NCBI GenBank assembly: GCA_900543155.1
Contig: UQQN01000107.1
Span: 1-7,608, forward strand
Origin: an uncultured Prevotella sp.
GTDB taxonomy: Bacteria > Bacteroidota > Bacteroidia > Bacteroidales > Bacteroidaceae
Direction: 5' to 3'
Length of the DNA: 7,608 nt
Shown here in pieces: positions 1 through 5,967 of this stretch. Made by a program: the position numbers and the translations under genes. How positions within the stretch are numbered: position 1 is the stretch's first letter; every line of letters starts with the position of its first letter. A model generated the notes under the pieces. It saw nothing but the letters and a program-made list of their open reading frames with translations. It had not been told where the DNA came from and did not search any database.

Positions 1-2
1 AG

Positions 3-192
3 AGTTTCGATACATCTCCGTCTTGCCTCCGATGATTCTCCGTTCGTTCTTCGATAATTCTTCGATCAATCTTCGATTCCCGAACGGAGGTTGAACGGAG
101 CTCGAACGGAGCTTGAACGGAGGATGAACGGAGGATGAACGGAGGATCAACGGAGGACGAACGGAGAACGATACGGAGAACGATACGGAAAG
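3..192. repeat. 11-bp tandem repeat with internal orientation switch
   Basis: Bases 82-192 contain ten tandem units of about 11 bp with consensus GAACGGAGGAT, starting at 82, 93, 104, 115, 126, 137, 148, 159, 170 and 182; the unit at 170 is 12 bp. The last units drift to GATACGGA. Bases 3-79 keep the same 11-bp phase in the opposite orientation: seven units starting at 3, 14, 25, 36, 47, 58 and 69, with cores TCTCCG or TCTTCGAT. The two halves are partly complementary; 36-47 (TTCTCCGTTCGT) is the exact reverse complement of 157-168. The array may run past the left edge of the window. Because 11 is not a multiple of 3 and no gene covers it, it is most simply a non-coding minisatellite. Its function is unknown. 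Confidence 0.85.
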
Positions 193-560
193 TATACCAT
201 CGGAATTGTTGGTTGAACTGCGATACTGTTTCATTGTTAATGATTTTTCAGGAGTTTATAAAAGTCGATTTTGGGACGTTTCTTTTAGATGACGGACTCT
301 ATAATACCCTGCAAAACCTTCGGCATATAAAGATTTTACTGCCGAATGCCGAACATTGTCAGACATATTGTTTGAAAAACATTTCGTTGCAACCACATGA
401 GAATCAGGTAGAATCTGACGTAAGGGAAAAAATAGAAATTAAATTTCTAATGCCGAAAGTTATGCCGAACATTTAAATATGCCGAACATTAGAAATGGGA
501 CAAAGACGCACTTTAGCGCAATGTCTAGCAACCTCAGCTATTTGAGAATGAAACACAAAA
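193..560. other. Gene-free stretch with repeated ATGCCGAA words
   Basis: I recognise no gene here. An open frame runs from 135 to 476 but starts inside the 11-bp repeat and encodes nothing recognisable. The word ATGCCGAA occurs at 346-353, 450-457, 462-469 and 479-486, and inverted (TTCGGCAT) at 319-326. Three copies extend to ATGCCGAACATT (346-357, 462-473, 479-490). The inverted copy at 319-326 could pair with 346-353 across a 19-base loop. A near-perfect palindrome, TAGAAATT-A-AATTTCTA, lies at 433-449, and 443-451 is the exact complement of 488-496. The stretch may be decayed sequence or a structured leader; neither can be shown from this window alone. Confidence 0.5.
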
Positions 561-574
561 TTAACTACAATTAT

Positions 575-605
575 TTTGCTCTTCTCTCACCTTGCACTAA
601 CTTTG
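575..605 (+). promoter_or_regulatory. Upstream promoter-like site (P1) of nhaD
   Basis: TTTG at 575-578 and TAACTTTG at 598-605 are separated by 19 bases, matching the Bacteroidota housekeeping promoter pattern (TTTG, about 19-21 bases, TAnnTTTG). Transcription would begin near 612 and run toward nhaD. The -7 box is followed by CGAAGTTA (611-618), which can pair with it with one mismatch. It shares TATTTTG and a 14-bp word with the second site 88 bp downstream. It may be a second promoter or a duplicated relic. Confidence 0.5.
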
Positions 606-636
606 ATTCACGAAGTTAGGCGGCACCTCAGCAATA

Positions 637-665
637 AAAATAAAAATCCAAAGGCTTTTTATTTT
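637..665. other. A/T-only hairpin between the two promoters
   Basis: AAAATAAAAA (637-646) is the exact complement of TTTTTATTTT (656-665), with a 9-base loop. The stem has no G/C pair, so it is weak, but its 3' arm is a T-rich run and overlaps the TTTG box of the downstream promoter. It could slow or end transcripts started at the upstream site. This is inferred from base pairing only. Confidence 0.25.
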
Positions 666-693
666 GTATTGCATTCGGTTTGCACTAACTTTG
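663..693 (+). promoter_or_regulatory. Proximal promoter (P2) of nhaD
   Basis: TTTG at 663-666 and TAACTTTG at 686-693 are separated by 19 bases, a strong match to the Bacteroidota promoter consensus. The expected transcript start is near 700, giving a leader of about 35 bases before the ATG at 735. TTTGC-TCC-GCAAA (690-702) forms a small hairpin at the presumed start. This is the likelier of the two nhaD promoters because of its position. Confidence 0.65.
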
Positions 694-734
694 CTCCGCA
701 AATATAAAAAACACCTATAATTTAAACAAAAGTA

Positions 735-2084
735 ATGACAACTCTTACAACTTTGATTGTGGCAGTTTTCGTTTTTGGCTACTTTATGATTGCCATTGAA
801 AGTGTCACAAAAATCAACAAGGCGGCTATTGCGCTGCTTATGTTTGTAGGGTGCTGGACACTCTTTATGTTTAGCCCCGAACAGTACTTGCCCGCAGCCT
901 TATTGGGCGATAACATTCCCTTGGCTGTGAGCGACGTGATAGAAAAACATTTGGGCAGCACTGCTACTACACTGTTTTTCTTGATGGGTGCCATGACCAT
1001 TGTGGAATTGGTGGACCAAAACGGTGGCTTCAACTTTGTACGCGACATGATGCGCACAAAGAGTAAACGCGGACTGTTGTGGCGCATTGCTTGCATGACG
1101 TTTGTGCTTTCTGCCATTCTCGACAATCTGACAACAAGCATTGTGATGATTATGATTTTGCGTAAGTTGGTAAGCGACCATAAGGATCGTCTTATTTATG
1201 CTTCGCTCGTGATTATTGCTGCAAACTCGGGAGGTGCCTTCTCGCCCATTGGCGATGTCACTACAATTATGTTGTGGAACAAGGGATTGATTACAGCAGC
1301 TGGCGTGATTAAAGAAATTATTGTTCCGTCGGTAGTTTCAATGGTTATTCCTGCACTTATTTTGCAATACAGACTCAAGGGCGAATTGGTGATGAATAAT
1401 GCAAATACGCAAGCAAGTTGTGCCGACGAACTCACAGCACACCAACGCAAGATTATCTTCTTCTTGGGTGTGGGTGGTTTGATTTTTGTACCTATTTTTA
1501 AGAGCATCACACACTTGCCTCCATTTGTAGGTATTTTGTTGGTTCTTGGCGTTCTGTGGACGGTTACTGAACTTTTTTATCGTCACCTAGGTCATGCTGA
1601 AGAAAAGGGCGCTATGCAGAAGCGTGTAACAAACATGCTCTCGCGCATTGATATGTCGACCATTCTCTTTTTCTTGGGTATTTTAATGGCTGTGGCTTGT
1701 CTTGAAACAATTGGTGTACTCACTCAATTAGGCACAGGCTTGAACACAACATTCGATGGCAACCACTTCTTGGTAACAGGCATCATAGGTGTGCTTTCGA
1801 GCATTGTAGACAATGTACCTTTGGTGGCTGGTTGCATGGGTATGTATCCCGTAGCTGCGATAGGCGACTTTGCACAAGATGGCATCTTCTGGCAACTCTT
1901 GGCGTACTGCGCAGGTGTAGGTGGTTCGATGCTGATTATTGGCTCTGCTGCAGGTGTTGTGGTTATGGGTCTTGAAAAAATTAGCTTTGGTTGGTACATG
2001 AAGAATATTACTTGGATTGCCTTTGTGGGCTATTTGGCTGGCATTCTTTGCTACTTCTTGCAAAGAGTGGTTATAGGCATCTGA
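735..2084 (+). CDS. nhaD: NhaD-type Na+/H+ antiporter
   Basis: A 449-residue, very hydrophobic inner-membrane protein of the NhaD branch of the ArsB/NhaD ion-transporter superfamily. The family exchanges Na+ or Li+ for protons and supports salt and alkali tolerance. Visible landmarks are: N-terminal membrane segments (about 6-47); FFLMGAMTIVELVDQ (81-95); the DN pair of ILDNLTTSIV (128-137); the signature NSGGAFSPIGDVTTIMLW (164-181); the second-half repeat ILFFLGILMAV (310-320); the matching DN pair of SSIVDNVPL (355-363); and the glycine-rich GVGGSMLIIGSAAGV (394-408). The two DN motifs in similar contexts reflect the two-fold internal repeat of this superfamily. A polar stretch, about 215-240, probably forms a cytoplasmic loop between the halves. 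No signal peptide is evident. The ATG at 735 has no clear Shine-Dalgarno sequence, as usual in this phylum, and begins directly with the first membrane segment. It is convergent with uvrA and runs toward the putative origin, unlike the other genes. Confidence 0.93.
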   Translation: MTTLTTLIVAVFVFGYFMIAIESVTKINKAAIALLMFVGCWTLFMFSPEQYLPAALLGDNIPLAVSDVIEKHLGSTATTLFFLMGAMTIVELVDQNGGFNFVRDMMRTKSKRGLLWRIACMTFVLSAILDNLTTSIVMIMILRKLVSDHKDRLIYASLVIIAANSGGAFSPIGDVTTIMLWNKGLITAAGVIKEIIVPSVVSMVIPALILQYRLKGELVMNNANTQASCADELTAHQRKIIFFLGVGGLIFVPIFKSITHLPPFVGILLVLGVLWTVTELFYRHLGHAEEKGAMQKRVTNMLSRIDMSTILFFLGILMAVACLETIGVLTQLGTGLNTTFDGNHFLVTGIIGVLSSIVDNVPLVAGCMGMYPVAAIGDFAQDGIFWQLLAYCAGVGGSMLIIGSAAGVVVMGLEKISFGWYMKNITWIAFVGYLAGILCYFLQRVVIGI

Positions 2085-2099
2085 TAAATATTACATACT

Positions 2100-2103
2100 A
2101 TTA
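2100..2103. repeat. Target-site duplication, left copy (ATTA)
   Basis: ATTA directly abuts the left terminal inverted repeat and recurs as ATTA at 2362-2365 directly after the right one. A 4-bp direct duplication touching both ends is the footprint of a transposition event. Confidence 0.65.
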
Positions 2104-2125
2104 GGGTGGTTCTAAAAATTCTGAT
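2104..2125. repeat. Left terminal inverted repeat of the MITE-like element
   Basis: This 22-bp end is the complement of 2340-2361 apart from one position. Its inner 16 bp are repeated, minus one A, at 2133-2147. Confidence 0.8.
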
Positions 2126-2339
2126 TTTAAATTTCTAAAATTCTGATAGTCGCTTTGCACCCTCTCGCATGTGTCTTTTTGTCAGTTCTCTCAGTCACAT
2201 AGCCCGCTATGCTCCTTCGTTCACTAACAAATATGGTGCAAGGTGAGAGCGAAGATGCAAGCTTGCTTGTAATCTTAGCCGAACCGTAGCCCATATTCTC
2301 AAAGAAAAAATACACATACGATAGGGCACAAATCGACTT

Positions 2340-2361
2340 ATCAGAATTATTAGAACCACCC
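2340..2361. repeat. Right terminal inverted repeat of the MITE-like element
   Basis: This 22-bp end is the complement of 2104-2125 apart from one position (A at 2350-proximal TTATTAG versus TTTTTAG). It is followed directly by the ATTA duplication. Confidence 0.8.
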
Positions 2362-2365
2362 ATTA
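2362..2365. repeat. Target-site duplication, right copy (ATTA)
   Basis: This is the second copy of the 4-bp duplication and touches the right inverted repeat. The terminator hairpin begins at the very next base, 2366, so the element landed just outside the hairpin. Confidence 0.65.
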
Positions 2366-2431
2366 CATAAAATAGCCAGGCATAAGCGTTAGGGTGATAA
2401 TTCCCTTTTCCTCATGCCTGGCTATTTTATG
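2366..2431. terminator. Bidirectional terminator hairpin between nhaD and uvrA
   Basis: CATAAAATAGCCAGGCAT (2366-2383) is the exact reverse complement of 2414-2431, giving an 18-bp perfect stem with a 30-base loop. Inside the loop AGGG and CCCT can add a short inner stem. The stem has a G/C-rich core near the loop and A/T-rich ends, so each strand has a T-rich 3' arm; on the plus strand it is followed by TTTTAC. It lies 13 bases past the uvrA stop codon and would also stop nhaD transcripts that read through the mobile element. Confidence 0.85.
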
Positions 2432-2444
2432 TTTTACTAAGACC

Positions 2445-5396
2445 TTACTTTAGGCTTCTCCAAGTGTATCCTTTGGCTTGTTTTACGATTTCCTCGGGAG
2501 TGCCACATGCCACAATATTGCCCCCTTCACGTCCGCCTTCAGGACCAAGGTCTATTACGTAATCGGCACACTTTATGACATCGGTGTTATGCTCTATCAC
2601 TACGATAGAATGACCTCGCTCTATGAGAGCTTGGAAGGCATGGAGCAAACGATTGATGTCGTGGAAGTGAAGTCCCGTAGTAGGCTCGTCGAAGATGAAC
2701 AGTGTGGGCACTGAGCGCTCTAAGCCTAAATAATAGGCAAGTTTTACACGCTGATTTTCACCGCCCGAGAGAGTTGAACTTGATTGCCCTAACTTGATGT
2801 AACCAAGTCCCACATCCTGCAACGGACGCAAACGAGATACTATTTTTTTCTGTCCGTGAGATTCAAAGAACTCTATGGCTTGGTTTACTGTCATCTCGAG
2901 AATGTCGTAGATGTTTTTGCCTTCATAGCGCACCTCGAGAATGTCGCTTTTAAAACGCTTGCCATGACAACTCTCGCATTCTAATACTAAGTCTGCCATG
3001 AATTGCATTTCTACCTTTACAGTACCTTCGCCCTTACACTCTTCACAACGTCCGCCCTCAGCATTAAACGAAAAGTAGGCAGGCGTGTATTCCATCTGCT
3101 TGGCTAAGGGCTGTGCTGCCATAAGTTTACGTATTTCGTCGTAGGCCTTGACATAGGTGACAGGGTTAGAACGCGATGAACGTCCTATGGGATTTTGGTC
3201 GACAAACTCAATGGCTTGCACGGCATCGACATCCCCCTTTAAAGCTACATACTCGCCAGGACGCTCACAAACCTCGTCTTTGGCTCGCTTTAAGGCACGA
3301 TAAAAAATATCGCGCACAAGTGTAGACTTGCCCGAACCACTCACACCAGTAACCACTGTGAGCACATTAAGCGGAAATTCCACGTTAATACCCTTGAGGT
3401 TATTGGCACGTGCGCCTTCTATGCGGATGGAACGATTCCAAGGACGACGCGATAAGGGAGTAGGTATTTGCTCGTGACCATACAAATAGTTAAGGGTGTG
3501 CGAAATGTAGGCATTTTTTTCTTTATTCCACAACTGTTCTCTATGGGGCAATAATGTCTCGTCTGCCACATAGGGTCCGTTGTATACCACACTTCCGCCT
3601 AAACGTCCTGCTTCAGGACCTATGTCTATAATATAATCAGCAGCACGCATTATTTCTTCGTCGTGCTCTACGACAATCACGGTGTTACCCAAATCGCGCA
3701 GTTGTTTGAGCACATGTATGAGGCGCTCTGTGTCGCGTGGGTGAAGTCCAATGCTGGGTTCGTCGAGAATGTAGAGAGAACCCACCAACGATGAACCAAG
3801 TGAAGTGGCAAGGTTGATGCGTTGGCTTTCGCCACCCGAGAGCGAATTGCTTAAACGATCGAGCGTGAGGTAGTCTAAGCCAACTTCGGTTAAAAAAGTA
3901 AGGCGACTACGTATTTCAGTGAGCAGACGTTTGGCTACAGCGGCATCGTGCTCGCTGAGTTCAAGAGTGTTGAAAAATGGCAACAACTCTTTTATGGGCA
4001 TACGCACTAACTCCGTAATGCTACGTCCACCAATTTTTACGTATTCAGCATCGGGCTTTAAACGTGAACCATGACACACGGGACACTCGGTTTTGCCACG
4101 ATAACGTGCTAACATCACGCGATATTGAATTTTATATTGGTTGCGCTCGAGCATACGGAAGAAGGCATCAATGCTTACTTGCTCCTCCTCAGGCAACTGT
4201 TGTTCTTCTCTGTCGCCATGCCACAGTATGTCTTTTTGCTTACGCGTGAGTTTATAATAAGGTTCGAAAATGGGAAAGTCATTTTGCTTGCGTGCACAAC
4301 GACGTATAAATTCATTAAGCCACTCGCTCATTTTTTCGCCACGCCAACACATCACAGCCCCATCCATTAAACTCTTTGAAGTGTCGGGCACTACAAGGTG
4401 TTCACTGATGCCCATCACACGCCCAAAGCCCTCGCAACGCTCGCAAGCACCTAAAGGCGAATTGAACGAAAACATATTGTCGTCGGGCTCACGGAAGGTT
4501 ATTCCGTCTGCTTCAAAACGTGTGGAAAAGGTGTGGAGAATGTTTGCAGGATAAAAACGCAACATACAAGTTCCATCCCCCTCGAAGAAAGCAGTTTCGG
4601 CAGAATCGGCAAGTCGCGAAAGGGTGTCTTTTTCTTTGCTCACTGCCATACGGTCGATAAGCAGTGCAATTTGCGACATTTGCCATACGCTTTTAGAATT
4701 GGCACTATCCATAGTGGAGGCAACATTGCCCTTAATGGCATTTTTAGAGCCTTCTGTGGCATTTTCTTCGTCATTGCCTACAGGAGCATCAGTTACAACA
4801 ATTTCGCCACGCTCAAGCTTTTCTACAAAATCTTCAATACGCACCATTTCGCCAGCCACGTCTAAACGCGATAAACCTTGCTGCATGTCTATTTGCAGTT
4901 GTTGCAGCAAACTGCGTCCTTGGCGCACACGCATGGGGGCAAGCACGGTAAAACGTGTACCCTCAGAATAAGAAAGCATGCAATGTGTGACATCCTCAAC
5001 CGTATGGCGCTTTACCTCAACACCACTCACAGGCGAGAAGGTGTGGCCCACACGGGCAAAGAGCAAACGTAGGTATTCATAAATCTCGGTGCTTGTGCCA
5101 ACCGTAGAACGCGGGTTACGGCTGGTTACCTTTTGCTCAATGGCTATAGCGGGAGGTAATCCTTTTATGTAATCGCACTCGGGTTTATGCATACGACCTA
5201 AGAACTGACGTGCATAAGCCGAAAGACTTTCTACGTAACGACGTTGACCCTCGGCATAAAGCGTGTCGAATGCCAACGACGATTTGCCCGACCCAGAAAG
5301 ACCTGTAACGACAATGAGTTTGTCGCGCAGAATTTCTAAATCGATATTTTTGAGGTTGTTCACCCTCGCTCCTTTTATGCGTATTGTTTCGTTCAT
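2445..5396 (-). CDS. uvrA: Excinuclease ABC subunit A (UvrA), nucleotide excision repair
   Basis: 983 residues. UvrA is the dimeric ATPase that finds bulky DNA lesions, loads UvrB and then leaves. Two ABC modules are complete: Walker A GLSGSGKSS (32-40) and GVSGSGKST (684-692), ABC signatures LSGGESQR (519-526) and LSGGENQR (876-883), Walker B LYILDEPSIGLHP (541-553) and LFIFDEPTTGLH (899-910), with His switches in VVEHDE and VIEHN. The UvrB-binding region (about 118-250) is present, so this is not the shortened UvrA2 class. Cysteine pairs lie at 318/321, 438/441, 786/789 and 807/810. Two oddities: a hydrophilic insertion of about 38 residues (203-240), which largely explains a length above the roughly 940 of E. 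coli UvrA; and no CxxC at 291-301, where E. coli has the first half of its first zinc finger. The start MNETIRIKGARVNNLK aligns with the family N-terminus. The gene runs away from the putative origin. Confidence 0.98.
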   Translation of the reverse strand: MNETIRIKGARVNNLKNIDLEILRDKLIVVTGLSGSGKSSLAFDTLYAEGQRRYVESLSAYARQFLGRMHKPECDYIKGLPPAIAIEQKVTSRNPRSTVGTSTEIYEYLRLLFARVGHTFSPVSGVEVKRHTVEDVTHCMLSYSEGTRFTVLAPMRVRQGRSLLQQLQIDMQQGLSRLDVAGEMVRIEDFVEKLERGEIVVTDAPVGNDEENATEGSKNAIKGNVASTMDSANSKSVWQMSQIALLIDRMAVSKEKDTLSRLADSAETAFFEGDGTCMLRFYPANILHTFSTRFEADGITFREPDDNMFSFNSPLGACERCEGFGRVMGISEHLVVPDTSKSLMDGAVMCWRGEKMSEWLNEFIRRCARKQNDFPIFEPYYKLTRKQKDILWHGDREEQQLPEEEQVSIDAFFRMLERNQYKIQYRVMLARYRGKTECPVCHGSRLKPDAEYVKIGGRSITELVRMPIKELLPFFNTLELSEHDAAVAKRLLTEIRSRLTFLTEVGLDYLTLDRLSNSLSGGESQRINLATSLGSSLVGSLYILDEPSIGLHPRDTERLIHVLKQLRDLGNTVIVVEHDEEIMRAADYIIDIGPEAGRLGGSVVYNGPYVADETLLPHREQLWNKEKNAYISHTLNYLYGHEQIPTPLSRRPWNRSIRIEGARANNLKGINVEFPLNVLTVVTGVSGSGKSTLVRDIFYRALKRAKDEVCERPGEYVALKGDVDAVQAIEFVDQNPIGRSSRSNPVTYVKAYDEIRKLMAAQPLAKQMEYTPAYFSFNAEGGRCEECKGEGTVKVEMQFMADLVLECESCHGKRFKSDILEVRYEGKNIYDILEMTVNQAIEFFESHGQKKIVSRLRPLQDVGLGYIKLGQSSSTLSGGENQRVKLAYYLGLERSVPTLFIFDEPTTGLHFHDINRLLHAFQALIERGHSIVVIEHNTDVIKCADYVIDLGPEGGREGGNIVACGTPEEIVKQAKGYTWRSLK

Positions 5397-5477
5397 TATT
5401 CTTTTATTTCGTGATGACGTGCATGGCTACGTTTTTTGTGCTACGTACTGAACACCTACTTATTAAAAAGCCATTCA

Positions 5478-5490
5478 TAGAATCATTCTA
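5478..5490. promoter_or_regulatory. 13-bp palindrome in the uvrA leader
   Basis: TAGAAT-C-ATTCTA is a perfect palindrome lying about 30 bases downstream of the presumed uvrA transcript start and about 80 bases before its ATG. It could be an operator for a repressor or just a chance palindrome; no regulator is encoded nearby. Confidence 0.25.
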
Positions 5491-5524
5491 AATAGCTTTG
5501 ACAAAAACGAACCATGCCTTCATG

Positions 5525-5532
5525 CAAAATTA
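5525..5532 (-). promoter_or_regulatory. Possible -7 box of the uvrA promoter
   Basis: Read on the minus strand this is TAATTTTG, matching TAnnTTTG of Bacteroidota promoters. There is no TTTG at the expected upstream distance (about 5552-5556), so only half of the consensus is present. It would give a leader of about 120 bases before the uvrA ATG. Confidence 0.4.
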
Positions 5533-5597
5533 CGCAATAGTTTTGGGTTACACCCCACCCTTCATTTGAAATTTTTCCACATTCCCCTTCCTCCTCC

Positions 5598-5650
5598 TAT
5601 ATATTCATCTATTTTTCTTTTTATATCTTTATTGTTTAAAATAAAAGAAT
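5598..5650. other. A/T-rich tract, candidate DNA unwinding element
   Basis: Only 6 of 53 bases are G or C, far below the surrounding DNA. It lies 22 bp to the left of the first pair of DnaA-box-like sites (5672) and is bordered on its left by TTTTCCACA (5573-5581). In bacterial origins such a tract is where the strands first open. Its role here is inferred from position and composition. Confidence 0.45.
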
Positions 5651-5671
5651 GCTATGGTGGTATATATTGGT

Positions 5672-5759
5672 TGTGGAAAGTGTGAATACTTTAAGGCTTA
5701 AAAATTTGGTCATGAAGTTATCCCCATTATGCACAAGGTTACTCACATTTTTATCCACA
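5672..5759. promoter_or_regulatory. Left DnaA-box array
   Basis: Two minus-strand sites lie end to end: 5672-5680 (CTTTCCACA, two mismatches) and 5681-5689 (GTATTCACA, one mismatch). Four plus-strand sites follow: TTATCCCCA at 5718, TTATGCACA at 5727, TTACTCACA at 5739 and TTATCCACA at 5751, with start-to-start spacings of 9, 12 and 12 bp. The first pair on each strand is directly abutting, giving an inverted arrangement around 5690-5717. Spacing near one helical turn would put bound DnaA molecules on one face of the DNA. Confidence 0.6.
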
Positions 5760-5800
5760 TGTGTTATCGAGATTAAACCTTAGTAAATACTATGGTTGTG

Positions 5801-5933
5801 CGTGTATAAAACAAAAGTAATTAACAGGGTGTTGAAAACTATGGCGTGCAGAAAAAAAGTCCGTGGAAAAGGGTATTTTTCTGTGGAGTAGATGACTGAA
5901 ATAGTATGGAAAACCGTGTGAACTCGTGGAAAA
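5801..5933 (-). promoter_or_regulatory. Middle, degenerate minus-strand DnaA-box-like array
   Basis: The best site is 5801-5809 (TTATACACG on the minus strand, one mismatch). Weaker copies of a CGTGGAAAA-like word follow at 5830, 5845, 5862, 5882, 5905, 5915 and 5925; 5862-5870 and 5925-5933 are identical to each other. The last three are spaced exactly 10 bp apart. Most differ from the DnaA box by two or more bases, so they may be low-affinity sites or unrelated repeats. Confidence 0.35.
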
Positions 5934-5967
5934 CGCAAAAGCCCAGTAAGAGGATTGTGGCAATAAG

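Larger units (their letters stand above)
2104..2361. mobile_element. MITE-like non-autonomous element, 258 bp
   Basis: The ends are inverted repeats: 2104-2125 and 2340-2361 match at 21 of 22 positions, beginning GGGTGGTTCTAA on the left and ending TTAGAACCACCC on the right. ATTA flanks both sides. Pairing continues inward, imperfectly, between 2148-2162 and 2324-2338, after a duplicated segment on the left. The interior folds on itself: TTGCACC (2155-2161) with GGTGCAA (2235-2241), TTGTCAGT (2179-2186) with ACTAACAA (2223-2230, one mismatch), and CATAGC-CC-GCTATG (2198-2211). GCAAGCTTGC (2257-2266) is palindromic. There is no room for a transposase, so it would need one supplied in trans. 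It lies 19 bp after the nhaD stop codon, in its 3' untranslated region. A minus-strand frame across the element (2127-2363) is probably incidental. I cannot assign the insertion-sequence family. Confidence 0.8.

Noticed and set aside
82..192. CRISPR array
   Set aside because: Units are 11 bp and contiguous, with no spacers between repeats and no cas genes nearby.
135..476. Open frame of 113 codons on the plus strand
   Set aside because: It starts inside the 11-bp non-coding repeat, has no recognisable domain, and is rich in repeated ATGCCGAA words. Most likely chance, though a small unknown gene cannot be excluded.
2127..2363. Open frame of 78 codons on the minus strand across the MITE-like element
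   Set aside because: It runs from one terminal repeat to the other, and two bases of its ATG come from the flanking target duplication, so the start depends on the insertion site. The element's hairpins account for the sequence better than a protein does. Similar small hypothetical proteins may be annotated wherever the element occurs.
4064..5072. Several plus-strand open frames inside uvrA
   Set aside because: They are antisense shadows of a complete, well-conserved UvrA reading frame with all catalytic motifs intact.
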